A DNA stretch of 20,150 bases from Yunchengibacter salinarum (lineage in GTDB: Bacteria; Pseudomonadota; Alphaproteobacteria; Sphingomonadales; Kordiimonadaceae). The position numbers and the translations under genes were made by a program. The stretch covers positions 1 through 20,150 of the forward strand of contig NZ_JBBJLN010000013.1 of NCBI RefSeq assembly GCF_037658235.1, written 5' to 3'. Below the pieces are notes generated by a model, which saw only the letters and a list, made by a program, of their open reading frames with translations, was not told where the DNA came from and ran no database searches. This document shows positions 1 to 8,943 of the stretch, piece after piece; positions within the stretch are counted from its first letter, which is position 1, and the number at the start of each line of letters is the position of its first letter.

Positions 1-114
1 GACACGCAGATGCAACTCATGGGGCTGCGTGTCGGTATCCAACTGCTGGTCCAGAAGCTCCCAGGGCTCCACCAGCCCCAGACCCAATGCAAAGATATCC
101 TGACTGCCAGCCAT
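1..114 (-). CDS. ISL3-family transposase, N-terminal part (runs off the window)
   Basis: The minus strand from the ATG at 114 encodes 38 residues, beginning MAGSQDIFALGLGL and continuing VEPWELLDQ, up to the window edge. The pattern of a hydrophobic 'FALGLGLxxPWEL' start followed by an acidic stretch is the usual N-terminus of ISL3-family transposases (DDE enzymes with an N-terminal zinc-binding region, which would lie beyond the edge). The 184 bp between this start and the putative IS end at 298 hold no convincing gene. The family call rests on a short N-terminus only, so it is moderately sure. Confidence 0.6.
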   Translation of the reverse strand, partial: MAGSQDIFALGLGLVEPWELLDQQLDTDTQPHELHLRV

Positions 115-298
115 CAGCGCCTCCCCCTGTTCCTGCGGTCCTGCAGACCGCCGTGGCTGACGGGCTCCGCTACATGGGGGCTGCGCCCGCCAGCCACGGC
201 TCCTGCTCGGTCAAAAACGGCAGCAAAGTGTGCCAGAAAACGTGCCAGACAGGCCCGCAGCGCGCTACCCTGGAATCCATTCGCAGCGTCGAGGAGCC
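1..298 (-). mobile_element. ISL3-family insertion sequence, one end (partial)
   Basis: The element seems to start at 298 on the minus strand with GGCTCCTCGACGCTGCG, which resembles the GGCTCTTC-like tips of ISL3-family terminal repeats. It runs leftward through the transposase start at 114 and off the window. It lies directly next to 22 codons of a gmd-like gene. ISL3 elements usually make an 8-bp target duplication; the 8 bases outside this end (minus strand AAAAAGGA) would be the copy to look for at the other end. The exact boundary is inferred. Confidence 0.5.
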
Positions 299-364
299 TC
301 CTTTTTCGGTCAGGCTCTGAGATCCATCCTGCCCGGTAACACCCGTGATCAAAGCCTTTATCAT
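299..364 (-). pseudogene. gmd: gmd 5' remnant (GDP-mannose 4,6-dehydratase, first 22 codons)
   Basis: The minus strand from 364 reads MIKALITGVTGQDGS, the typical start of GDP-mannose 4,6-dehydratase with its Rossmann TGxxGxxG NAD(P)-binding loop. The next seven codons, QSLTEKG, can be matched to the usual YLAEFLLEKG only with about three residues missing. All gmd similarity stops at 299, where the ISL3-like end begins. The ATG overlaps the sulfotransferase stop (ATGA), so the two genes were translationally coupled. GMD makes GDP-4-keto-6-deoxymannose for fucose, rhamnose or perosamine units in surface glycans. The rest of the gene is outside the window or lost. Confidence 0.7.
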
Positions 365-993
365 TTCTTACTCCAGTCCATTTGGTAGCCAAATCTTTTA
401 AAATCATTATAGTATAATTCTTTTACAAGATTTTTAGTCGCGTCATCTGCGTAAAAATCATCCTTTTTTGGTTTCTTTATCTTGGATGCAGCAAGATGAG
501 AAAGCTCCTTTCGTGCAAAGCCAATTTTATCAAATATATAGTTAACGTCCTCCTGAAGATTTTCAAATCTACCAATAAAATCAATCTCTTCATCAAGGAT
601 ATTTCCGTAAATCTGGTTGGGTTTATGATGGAGTCTTAGAACCTCTTCTCTACTCCAAAACCTATAGTCATATTCCACTGTCAAAGGGGCACCAAAAAGC
701 GCCTTGTAGCCATCAATATGAAAGTGCGTCAATGAAGTCGAGTCTGAATTATTATAATATACCTTAGAAAAGTTAAGAAGAGATACCGCCCTATCATAAG
801 GATTCCTTACAAATGCAAACTTAAAATAATCATCCCAATGCTCACTATATATACGCTTTGCTTGGCTAGCAGTTAAGTGCTTTGTTTTTTTATCGATAGA
901 CCACCAGTTTTTGTCGGCAACCAAATGTTCGATACTACTCCCACCTGTTCTTGGGATGTGTATAAATATACAATTATACTCATGAGATATCAT
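361..993 (-). CDS. Sulfotransferase family 2 protein (carbohydrate-type)
   Basis: This 210-residue protein has both PAPS-binding signatures of the Sulfotransfer_2 family. The 5'-phosphosulfate loop FIHIPRTGGSSIE is at residues 10-22, and the 3'-phosphate motif FVRNPYDRAVS is at 61-71. Length fits bacterial members that transfer sulfate from PAPS to a sugar hydroxyl. No signal peptide or membrane segment is visible, so it is probably cytoplasmic. An AAGG sits about 10 nt before the ATG. The stop overlaps the gmd start as ATGA, which places it in a polysaccharide operon. The coding sequence is AT-rich compared with glmSU, suggesting horizontal acquisition. The acceptor sugar cannot be told from sequence. 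Confidence 0.85.
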   Translation of the reverse strand: MISHEYNCIFIHIPRTGGSSIEHLVADKNWWSIDKKTKHLTASQAKRIYSEHWDDYFKFAFVRNPYDRAVSLLNFSKVYYNNSDSTSLTHFHIDGYKALFGAPLTVEYDYRFWSREEVLRLHHKPNQIYGNILDEEIDFIGRFENLQEDVNYIFDKIGFARKELSHLAASKIKKPKKDDFYADDATKNLVKELYYNDFKRFGYQMDWSKK

Positions 994-1231
994 ACTACGA
1001 CCTTAAAAAAAAGCAATTATCCCCCTGGAAATGCTTCGAGATACTATGAAGTTAGCCCCTTAAAGAGGCAAGAATATTAGCCGCCCTAAAGCGGATGCGT
1101 AGCCGTTTCCGGGCCAATATCGAGCCTCGGCTGCCACTGAGTGCCCCGATGGGCGCCGCTCTGCGACACTCTTAGGTTGTTTTTGTCCGATTAGCTGCTC
1201 TCTCGACGCATATCTCCTGTAATCGTCTCGC
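994..1231. other. Gene-free stretch between the sulfotransferase and IS5-type transposase
   Basis: I see no credible gene in these 238 bp. The right part changes abruptly from AT-rich to GC-rich near 1080 and presumably contains the 3' non-coding end of the IS5-type element. I could not find a terminal inverted repeat here that matches the other side of that transposase, so the element's left boundary is not defined. Confidence 0.4.
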
Positions 1232-2239
1232 TCACGTCGGGCCGCGGGCGGCGGCCAGCCCATCCGGTTGAACCGCGCAGCGCATGTTGTAGGCTAGATT
1301 CTTCAGCCCGGTGCGCGCCTTTCCGCGGGTGATCCCGATGCTGCGCACCATCGCGCCACCCATGTCGTTGGCCTGGGCGCCGAAAACGTGCTCCAGCCGC
1401 GCGCGGACCTTCGGGCGGGTCTTGGTGCACTGTTGCTCGCGCTGGGTAAGCGGGCAGTTACGACGGCCCTTGCGGTGGATCCGGCTCTTCAGGCTGCGTT
1501 CTTCCAGCCTCTCCTCAATCTCCGCTAACCGGTAAGCGCTGTCGGCCCAGACACCCGAGGCCGTGTTGTCGTCATCTAGCACGTCGTCGATGACCTGGCT
1601 GTCGTTCACGGTCGCGTTGCTCACCTTGTAGCGTCGGATCAGCTTGTGCCGCCGATCAACGTTGACGTGGTTCTCATACTCATAGTGCGACGTGCCGTGC
1701 TTCTTGGTCCAGCACGCGTCGGTGTCCTTCCGGCGCGTCTTCGCCGGCTTGTCGGCCCAGTCATCGGGCGTCTCACCCGCCTTGATCGCGGCATTCTCGT
1801 CGCGGCCGTTGCGCTGGTTAGGCACCGGCACGATCGAGGCGTCGATCACCTGCCCGCACATCGCCAGCCAGCCTTGGCCCTTCAAGTAAGCGTCGAAGAC
1901 GCCGAACAGCTCATCGACAACCCCGCCCTGAACCAGCTGCTCGCGGTAAAGCCAGACCGTCGTCACGTCCGGCACCGGATCCTCAAGACCCAGGCCCAGA
2001 AAGCGCATAAACGACAGCCGGTAGCGAACCCGGTACTCGAATTGCTCGCCGGAGAGATTGTACAGCTTGCACAGCACGAGCGCCTTGAACACCACAACCG
2101 CATCCCACGGCTTGCGACCAGCCTTGAACTTCCGCGCCTCCGGCGGCCGGCGCCAGGTCGCCTCCACCCGCGGATCCGACTTCGCGTCCAACCCGGCGTA
2201 CCGCTTCAAGATGTCGAAAAAGCCCATCTGCCCTATCAC
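1232..2239 (-). CDS. IS5-family (IS5 subgroup) transposase
   Basis: This 335-residue DDE transposase reads MGFFDILKRYAGL near its start, with a DUF772-like N-terminal region. The catalytic block follows: first Asp in QVIDASIVPVP, second Asp in GVWADSAYR, and Glu in LEHVFGAQ. All three acidic residues are present and the frame is open throughout. The true start may be the fifth codon (MGFFD, ATG at 2227) rather than the ATG at 2239. Compared with remembered relatives of the subgroup, roughly 20 residues appear to be missing between 'KSDP' and 'VEATWRRPPEARK', an in-frame deletion in the N-terminal region. Whether it is active is unclear. Confidence 0.85.
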   Translation of the reverse strand: MIGQMGFFDILKRYAGLDAKSDPRVEATWRRPPEARKFKAGRKPWDAVVVFKALVLCKLYNLSGEQFEYRVRYRLSFMRFLGLGLEDPVPDVTTVWLYREQLVQGGVVDELFGVFDAYLKGQGWLAMCGQVIDASIVPVPNQRNGRDENAAIKAGETPDDWADKPAKTRRKDTDACWTKKHGTSHYEYENHVNVDRRHKLIRRYKVSNATVNDSQVIDDVLDDDNTASGVWADSAYRLAEIEERLEERSLKSRIHRKGRRNCPLTQREQQCTKTRPKVRARLEHVFGAQANDMGGAMVRSIGITRGKARTGLKNLAYNMRCAVQPDGLAAARGPT

Positions 2240-2304
2240 AACTTCCCAGTCATTTCACTCACATCAAAATTCTACCAGCATCACGCAAAGCCGCAAGATT
2301 TTTC

Positions 2305-2450
2305 GTAACCGCCCGGTTTGGACCGGATCCATGACCACAAGGTCAACCGCCTGCACGAACTGCTGCCGTGGAACTGGGCGCCTCTGCACGCCACAAAGCC
2401 GGAGACCGAAGTCGCATAAATGCGCAAGGCGGTCCAAACCGGGCGGTTAC
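2305..2450 (+). mobile_element. 146-bp IS66-family deletion derivative (MITE-like)
   Basis: The segment begins with GTAACCGCCCGGTTTGGACC (2305-2324) and ends with its exact reverse complement (2431-2450), giving perfect 20-bp terminal inverted repeats with the GTAA tip typical of IS66-family elements. Between them remain only the last 32 codons of an IS66 transposase. The left repeat runs straight into the coding tail, so nearly all of the element has been deleted, leaving a non-autonomous miniature. The flanking 8-mers (GATTTTTC left, GGCCAAAA right) do not match, so no target duplication is visible and at least one side has been rearranged. Confidence 0.7.
2321..2419 (+). pseudogene. IS66-family transposase (TnpC), C-terminal fragment
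   Basis: Reading from 2321 in this frame gives 32 codons, including HKVNRLHELLPWNWAP, before a TAA at 2417-2419. The 'RLHELLPWN' tail is characteristic of the C-terminal end of IS66 TnpC transposases. There is no start codon and the catalytic domain is absent. It lies entirely inside the 20-bp inverted repeats of the miniature element. Confidence 0.7.
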
Positions 2451-2692
2451 GGCCAAAACTCAAGGGCGCATTGGGGAAAATGGGTCAATGGACCATGCAG
2501 ATCGTCAGGCGTTCGGATAAAGCCGAAGGGTTTGAGGTTCTCCCGCGCCGCTGGGTCGTTGAGCGCACCTTCGCCTGGCTCGGTCGTAACCGGCGCCTCG
2601 CCAGGGATTTCGAGCGAACCATCCAGAGCGCCACTGCATGGCTCTATATGGCGTCCACCCAACTCCTGCTTCGAAGAATCGCAAGCCATTGA
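2451..2692 (+). pseudogene. IS5-family (IS427-like) transposase, C-terminal fragment
   Basis: About 80 codons, beginning RPKLKGALGKMGQW, run to a TGA at 2690-2692. The segment GFEVLPRRWVVERTFAWLGR carries the last catalytic glutamate (VVERT) of the two-ORF IS427-like group of the IS5 family. The first two catalytic aspartates are missing. Its upstream half is replaced by the IS66 miniature element, which abuts at 2450/2451. The fragment is non-functional. It is a different IS5 branch from the transposase at 1232-2239. Confidence 0.8.
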
Positions 2693-2710
2693 TTTCATTA
2701 AAAAGAATTT

Positions 2711-2725
2711 TGAATCAGACTCTTA
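2711..2725 (+). repeat. Probable right terminal repeat and TTA target site of the IS5-type fragment
   Basis: Nineteen bases after the transposase-fragment stop lies TGAATCAGACTC, whose reverse complement GAGTCTGATTCA resembles IS427-type IS5 tips. It is followed by TTA at 2723-2725. Members of this group usually duplicate a TNA trinucleotide, so TTA may be the target copy. The opposite end is not present in the window, so the assignment is by resemblance only. Confidence 0.5.
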
Positions 2726-2751
2726 GCGGATCAAAACACCAATCAACAGGT

Positions 2752-2771
2752 GGTCCAAATCGGGCGGTTAC
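2752..2771 (+). repeat. Third copy of the IS66-type 20-bp terminal repeat
   Basis: GGTCCAAATCGGGCGGTTAC differs at one base from the right terminal repeat at 2431-2450 and has the same orientation. It lies 7 bp from the stop codon of the glycosyltransferase gene and marks the outer edge of the IS nest against the polysaccharide cluster. Bases 2772-2779 (TAATAATT) may be the 8-bp target site of the original insertion. Its partner left end is either the repeat at 2305 or outside the window. Confidence 0.6.
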
Positions 2772-2778
2772 TAATAAT

Positions 2779-4548
2779 TTATATAAAAAAATTTTTGTTA
2801 CTAATTGTTTTATAATTAGAAATAGAGTAATTGTCAATAAAATAATTATCAAGTAAATTTATATTGAATGGGCTAAAACTATATTTATTTACATATATTT
2901 CATTGCAAATTCTTAAGAGGTCCGACATTTCGTATATATCCTTATTTTCATTATATTTTATAATATCCAACAAAATCCCAATCTTAATAAAAAGAATTGG
3001 CGATAAAAATGAGCTTGTCCATGTGTGAGCGTCTTCTGGATTATATAACCTTACGGTCCCTGTATGCTGATCTTCTATAAAAAATGAATTGAAACCGACC
3101 ACATCTGCGTTCTGATAACGCAACGACAAAGCCAAGTCATCCAGAAGGTTGGGCCCTATTTGAACCGTTGAGGACGTTACGAGAACATGGGTAACGCCCT
3201 TATCCATTCGCTCCTTCAGCCATGCTAAGTCAAGCTTGCGCCTGCACCCGCAGTCTAAGACGTCTGCATGTTGGTTTGCAAAAGTATTAGGAAGGCTTGG
3301 AGGGAGGCTGGGCGACGGCAGGCCCAAAATGAGGGTGCTAATTTTGGGGCGTGGAAATGAAGGGGAAGGCAGCGGAATTTTCGCTTTCATAGAATCATTT
3401 AAATGTTGAATGATTTCTGTAAGACGATCGAAATAAGTATGTCCGCTTAGTATATTTCTGATTCCACGGTGATCTCTTTTGAGGCGTTCAAAGTCATCAT
3501 TCAACGCTTCTGTCATTGAAAGTTCGTCTTTTTGATAATTTTTAAGTTGTATCACTTCATCCAAAAATAAATTATCAAGAGCCTTTGAGGGCGTCGACAG
3601 GACGGTTGTCCCAGAAGCTAATATTTCAAAAACCCGGCGTGCCATCATTGTTGATGAATGGGTTACGGTATTTACATTGAGAAACGCTTTATAATTTTTG
3701 TAAGCCTTACTCAAATTCAGATAATTTAGGCGACCGCGGACAAATTTTTGAGCACTTTTTGGAAATTGGTACGCTGGATCAATGCTGCCAAAATGCCGGT
3801 CAAAAATATCACCTTCGGCAAAATCAATTAATTTTATCATTCGTTCGATCTGTGATTTTCGCAGTTCATGTGCATATTGGTAATATGAGCCTGCAAACGC
3901 GACGCCCTCCTTTCTGGTGCCTGGTTCTCTTGCCGGATTGTGTAGGCGGGGTTGTGCCGCAAATAAAAGAGGGGCAATTCGATCATGCCCTAGAGTGTTT
4001 CGATAAAATGGAATACTTTCCGCATCGCTGGTTAGCACAAAATCTGCCAAAATAGCGATGGATAAAAATTCAGACCGAAAAACAGGGTCTTCTTTGTTCC
4101 AGAATACGACTGGAATATGACGCGTACCGCATGCTTGGATAAGCGCACTCAAGTCCTCGAATCCTTGTCGGTTACGTTCCTTTATGAAGCAATCTTTCCA
4201 GTCACCAAAATTTCCTTCCCAAGCGCTTTCAAGGAGAACAAAATGCGGTTTTTCTAGTTCTATTTGCTTCATCCAATGATGTCGGTCTAAAAGTATAACC
4301 CATGCCTCGGGCCACCAGCAATGGATAGAGAACTCGTCAGCAATTAATCCGATACGTAATCCGCATCCCTGAGCGGGCGGGCAGATCGGTCGTGGCTGAG
4401 GACACGATCCTGCTACAGATAGAGTGCCTGCCAGCGCCTTTAGTGATAGTGCTTGGTCTCGCGATTTTTGAACTAATGATAAAACATGCTCGGCCCCAAA
4501 ACGATTGATCATGTCAATAATTTGGTATTTGGAAGTGTCTTCGCTCAT
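2779..4548 (-). CDS. CgeB-like family 1 glycosyltransferase with extra C-terminal domain
   Basis: The protein has 589 residues from the ATG at 4548. This ATG overlaps the upstream stop as ATGA and is preferred to the in-frame TTG at 4557. Residues about 145-160 read IPVVFWNKEDPVF and residues about 230 read VAFAGSYYQYAHE. The segment VNTVTHSSTMMARRVFEILA lies near residue 295, followed by SGTTVLS. These are the conserved blocks of CgeB/Glyco_trans_1_2 proteins with a GT-B fold, which transfer sugars from nucleotide donors. After about residue 410 a second region (including THVLVTSSTVQIGPNLLDD) resembles part of a GT2-type domain. The 3' end is very AT-rich and stops 7 bp from an IS66-type repeat, so the natural C-terminus may have been altered. 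Donor and acceptor are unknown. Confidence 0.75.
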   Translation of the reverse strand: MSEDTSKYQIIDMINRFGAEHVLSLVQKSRDQALSLKALAGTLSVAGSCPQPRPICPPAQGCGLRIGLIADEFSIHCWWPEAWVILLDRHHWMKQIELEKPHFVLLESAWEGNFGDWKDCFIKERNRQGFEDLSALIQACGTRHIPVVFWNKEDPVFRSEFLSIAILADFVLTSDAESIPFYRNTLGHDRIAPLLFAAQPRLHNPAREPGTRKEGVAFAGSYYQYAHELRKSQIERMIKLIDFAEGDIFDRHFGSIDPAYQFPKSAQKFVRGRLNYLNLSKAYKNYKAFLNVNTVTHSSTMMARRVFEILASGTTVLSTPSKALDNLFLDEVIQLKNYQKDELSMTEALNDDFERLKRDHRGIRNILSGHTYFDRLTEIIQHLNDSMKAKIPLPSPSFPRPKISTLILGLPSPSLPPSLPNTFANQHADVLDCGCRRKLDLAWLKERMDKGVTHVLVTSSTVQIGPNLLDDLALSLRYQNADVVGFNSFFIEDQHTGTVRLYNPEDAHTWTSSFLSPILFIKIGILLDIIKYNENKDIYEMSDLLRICNEIYVNKYSFSPFNINLLDNYFIDNYSISNYKTISNKNFFI

Positions 4549-5048
4549 AAGGTGCAACTCAAGTTTAGCGCTACCTGTTGTTTCATCTCGTCGATAATTC
4601 GGTTTGCGTCAGCGATCGCGGCAGCCTCTCGTTTGCTAGGTGGTAAATTAAGGCCTGTCCACCATACGAGATGCATTTTGAGAGGCTCAAGCCATGAGGG
4701 GATTATTTCCCCTCGCTGAACATGAAGTGTGTCGGCGTCAATGTGCTGCCAGTGGATGAAGCGCCAATCATTAAATTTGACCCGTTGATATTTAAGCCAG
4801 TCTATGGTGCCAGACCCCAAAATAACATAATCAATGCCGTATGGTTCTACACCTTGTTCATTGAGGCTGAAAGGCGTGGCAAAAATTCCATCTTTTTGAT
4901 GACCTGGTAATATGCAAAAATCTATAAGATCAGAGTCAAAAAAAATCAGTGATGAGTCAATTTCATTTATTGATTCAAATTCAATCTGTAGCCACATTCG
5001 GCCTTGATATTCAATTTTGTATGGTTTCGGGAGAATCATATAATTCAT
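4545..5048 (-). CDS. Hypothetical protein of the polysaccharide cluster
   Basis: I do not recognise this 167-residue protein, which starts MNYMILPKPYKIEYQGRMW. It is rich in aromatic and acidic residues (for example FNDWRFIHWQHIDADT), with no signal peptide, membrane helix or known catalytic motif. Its stop overlaps the glycosyltransferase start (ATGA), so the two are translationally coupled. It lies 29 bp downstream of the DUF4214-like gene. The context suggests a role linked to glycan synthesis or modification; this is inference only. Confidence 0.65.
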   Translation of the reverse strand: MNYMILPKPYKIEYQGRMWLQIEFESINEIDSSLIFFDSDLIDFCILPGHQKDGIFATPFSLNEQGVEPYGIDYVILGSGTIDWLKYQRVKFNDWRFIHWQHIDADTLHVQRGEIIPSWLEPLKMHLVWWTGLNLPPSKREAAAIADANRIIDEMKQQVALNLSCTL

Positions 5049-5077
5049 TTCCTATAAAAACCAAAAAACCGGTAAAT

Positions 5078-5500
5078 TTAGTGGCTCTGAATACCTTGCA
5101 TGATTTTTGGTAGGACTTGCGCTTTGAATTCATAGCTATTTATAATTTTCTCTGCGGTATCAGGCCAGCCATGACGTACAATCTGTTGCGCAAGTGAGAC
5201 ACGGGTTTTGTCGTCTTCAACGGGACGTGCCAATAGCATAGCATATAGTGCGTCTGCTTGCGAAAGTGGTGGTTTGAGCGTACAAAATTTGTGCAGCAGC
5301 TCGTCACTTTTGATCAACTGTTTAATCAATTCATTCGGCGCTAAACTACCGTCAGCAAGTTTTCCATAAAATAAATTTATTTCGTCTTCCTTAGGCTCGC
5401 GTCTGAGAATCCTAATGAAGGCGATTTTTAGAAAAAGGTTCGCAGTTACCTGATCAAGTGGTGTTTCTGATGTCGTCACCGTTTTTACCGTTCCCGCCAT
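5078..5500 (-). CDS. DUF4214-like protein with two repeats
   Basis: This 140-residue protein appears to hold two copies of the DUF4214-type helical repeat. The first is LFLKIAFIRILRREPKEDEI through KSDELLHKF (residues about 22-72). The second is ALYAMLLARPVEDD through IINSYEFKAQV (residues about 84-131). The 'hhhxxhLxRxP...S.EF' pattern is typical of DUF4214 segments, which are often found next to or fused to glycosyltransferases in exopolysaccharide loci. No signal peptide is seen. AAGG lies 8 nt before the ATG. It is the first gene of the minus-strand polysaccharide run, so a promoter probably lies in the AT-rich 94 bp between it and glmS. Biochemical function is unknown. Confidence 0.6.
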   Translation of the reverse strand: MAGTVKTVTTSETPLDQVTANLFLKIAFIRILRREPKEDEINLFYGKLADGSLAPNELIKQLIKSDELLHKFCTLKPPLSQADALYAMLLARPVEDDKTRVSLAQQIVRHGWPDTAEKIINSYEFKAQVLPKIMQGIQSH

Positions 5501-5594
5501 TAAACCTTATAATAAGTGGCTAGAATCACTGGTTTTCAGATTTTGGCATCATTAAACCGTTTATGCAAAGCTATTGCGTCATGGGGCCTCTCCC

Positions 5595-7418
<1,824 letters not shown>

Positions 7419-7425
7419 GGACGCT

Positions 7426-8943
7426 TTACTCCGTTTGATCTGTGTTGGACCGGTGATCCGCCATGGACCGGGCGGCCTTTTCCGATGCCGCTTTCTCACG
7501 CATACGCGCCGCGCCGCCGGGGCGGGTGGTCTGCCGCGCGCGGGTCAGCCCCAGCGCATCGGGCGCAATGTCCGCCGTGATGGTGCTGCCCGCACCCACC
7601 AGCGCGCCCGCGCCAATGGTTACCGGCGCCACCAGCGCGCTGTTGGAGCCGATAAAGGCCCGCTCGCCGATCTCCGTATGGTGCTTATTCACGCCGTCAT
7701 AATTGCAGGTGATGGTGCCCGCGCCCACCAACGCGCCCGCGCCAATGGTCACCGGCGCCACCAGCGCGCTGTTGGAGCCGATAAAGGCCCGCTCGCCGAT
7801 CTCCGTATGGTGCTTGTTCACGCCGTCATAATTGCAGGTGATGGTGCCCGCGCCCACATTGGCCCCGGCGCCCACAGTGGCATCGCCGATATAGGACAGA
7901 TGGTTCACCTTCGCGCCCGCGCCGATGCCGGCCTTTTTCACTTCCACGAAATTGCCGATGCGGGCATCCGCGCCAACCGTGGTGCCGGGTCGCAGCCGGG
8001 CATAGGGACCCACCGTGGCGCCGCTGTCCACCCGGCACCCTTCCAGGTGGGAAAAGGCGCGGATGGTGGCGCCGTCCGCCACGCTCACACCGGGGCCGAA
8101 CACCACATGGGGCTCCACCGTCACATCCGGGGACAGCACCGTGTCATGGGCGAAGATCACGCTGTCCGGGTCTTGCAGGCTGACGCCCGCGTCCATGGCC
8201 TCATGCCGTCGGCGGTGTTGATAAAAGGCTTCCGCGCGCGCCAGGTCCGCCCGGCTGTTGATGCCGAGCACATCGCCCTCGCGGGCTTCCACCACGGCCA
8301 CGTCGCGCCCGTCCCGCCGGGCCAGGGCCACCAGGTCGGTCAGATAGAATTCCCCGGCGGCATTGTCGTTGGTCAACTCGCCCAGCCAGCCTTCGAGCCG
8401 GGCGCCATCCACCACCATCATGCCGCTGTTGCACAGCTTGATGGCCTTTTCGGCGACGCTGGCATCCTTGTATTCCACGATCCTTTCCAGCCCGCCATCG
8501 GGCGCGGTGACAAGGCGCCCATAGCGGGCTGGGTCGCGCGGTGTGAAGCCCAGCACCACCAGCCCCGTGTTGGCGCTGGCGCGGCGGGCCTCCAGCATGG
8601 CGGTCATCACGCTTTCCGGCACAAAGGGCACATCGCCGTACAGCACCACCACATCGCCGGTGAAGCCTTCCAGATGGGGCAGGGCGGCGCGTGTTGCATC
8701 GCCGGTGCCGAGCTGTTCCTCCTGCACCGCGATCTGCCAGTGGGGCAGGGCGGCCTCCACCTGCTCCCGACCCGCGCCGACCACCAGAATGCGCCGGTCG
8801 GGCGACAGCCGCTCCACCGTGTCGGTCAGGTGGCGGATCATGGGCTTGCCCGCAATGGGGTGCAGCACCTTGTGGGTGCGGGATTTCATGCGCGTGCCCT
8901 TGCCGGCGGCCAGAACGATGACGGCGATTTCATGCAGGGTCAT
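7426..8943 (-). CDS. glmU: Bifunctional GlcNAc-1-P uridylyltransferase / GlcN-1-P acetyltransferase with internal duplication
   Basis: GlmU acetylates glucosamine-1-phosphate and then uridylylates it to UDP-GlcNAc. From the ATG at 8943 (MTLHEIAVIVLAAGKGTRMK) the protein is 505 residues; relatives are about 450-460. The N-terminal pyrophosphorylase domain shows LAAGKGTRMK, VLYGDVPFVP and FYLTDLVALA. The left-handed beta-helix domain shows VNHLSYIGDATVGAGANVG. The extra length is a 43-residue in-frame tandem duplication: GAGTITCNYDGVNKHHTEIG and ERAFIGSNSALVAPVTIGAG occur twice in succession. Removing one copy gives 462 residues, the normal size. The duplicated part covers coils that in E. coli GlmU contribute to acetyl-CoA binding and trimer packing, while the catalytic-His region (VNHL) is single. 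The open frame continues far upstream but without similarity. The start codon is supported by the family N-terminus. Confidence 0.95.
   Translation of the reverse strand: MTLHEIAVIVLAAGKGTRMKSRTHKVLHPIAGKPMIRHLTDTVERLSPDRRILVVGAGREQVEAALPHWQIAVQEEQLGTGDATRAALPHLEGFTGDVVVLYGDVPFVPESVMTAMLEARRASANTGLVVLGFTPRDPARYGRLVTAPDGGLERIVEYKDASVAEKAIKLCNSGMMVVDGARLEGWLGELTNDNAAGEFYLTDLVALARRDGRDVAVVEAREGDVLGINSRADLARAEAFYQHRRRHEAMDAGVSLQDPDSVIFAHDTVLSPDVTVEPHVVFGPGVSVADGATIRAFSHLEGCRVDSGATVGPYARLRPGTTVGADARIGNFVEVKKAGIGAGAKVNHLSYIGDATVGAGANVGAGTITCNYDGVNKHHTEIGERAFIGSNSALVAPVTIGAGALVGAGTITCNYDGVNKHHTEIGERAFIGSNSALVAPVTIGAGALVGAGSTITADIAPDALGLTRARQTTRPGGAARMREKAASEKAARSMADHRSNTDQTE
7604..7861. repeat. 129-bp tandem duplication inside glmU (two copies)
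   Basis: Copy A spans 7604-7732 and copy B 7733-7861, both beginning GCGCCCGCGCCAATGG on the plus strand. The unit is 129 bp, exactly 43 codons, so the frame is kept. I see differences at 7620 (T) versus 7749 (C), at the CTTATTC/CTTGTTC position, and in the last few bases of the unit (CACCAAC versus CACATTG). The near identity points to a recent duplication, probably by slippage or unequal exchange between the self-similar hexapeptide-repeat codons. Confidence 0.95.

Noticed and set aside
1060..1263. A short minus-strand gene beside the IS5 transposase
   Set aside because: No RBS, composition shift within the frame, and overlap with the transposase end.
1646..2308. Plus-strand frame opposite the IS5 transposase
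   Set aside because: Arg/Leu-rich shadow of a DDE transposase; no homology pattern.
7419..7425. A glmS ribozyme or riboswitch before glmS
   Set aside because: Only 7 bp separate glmU and glmS, and the known glmS ribozyme is a Gram-positive feature.
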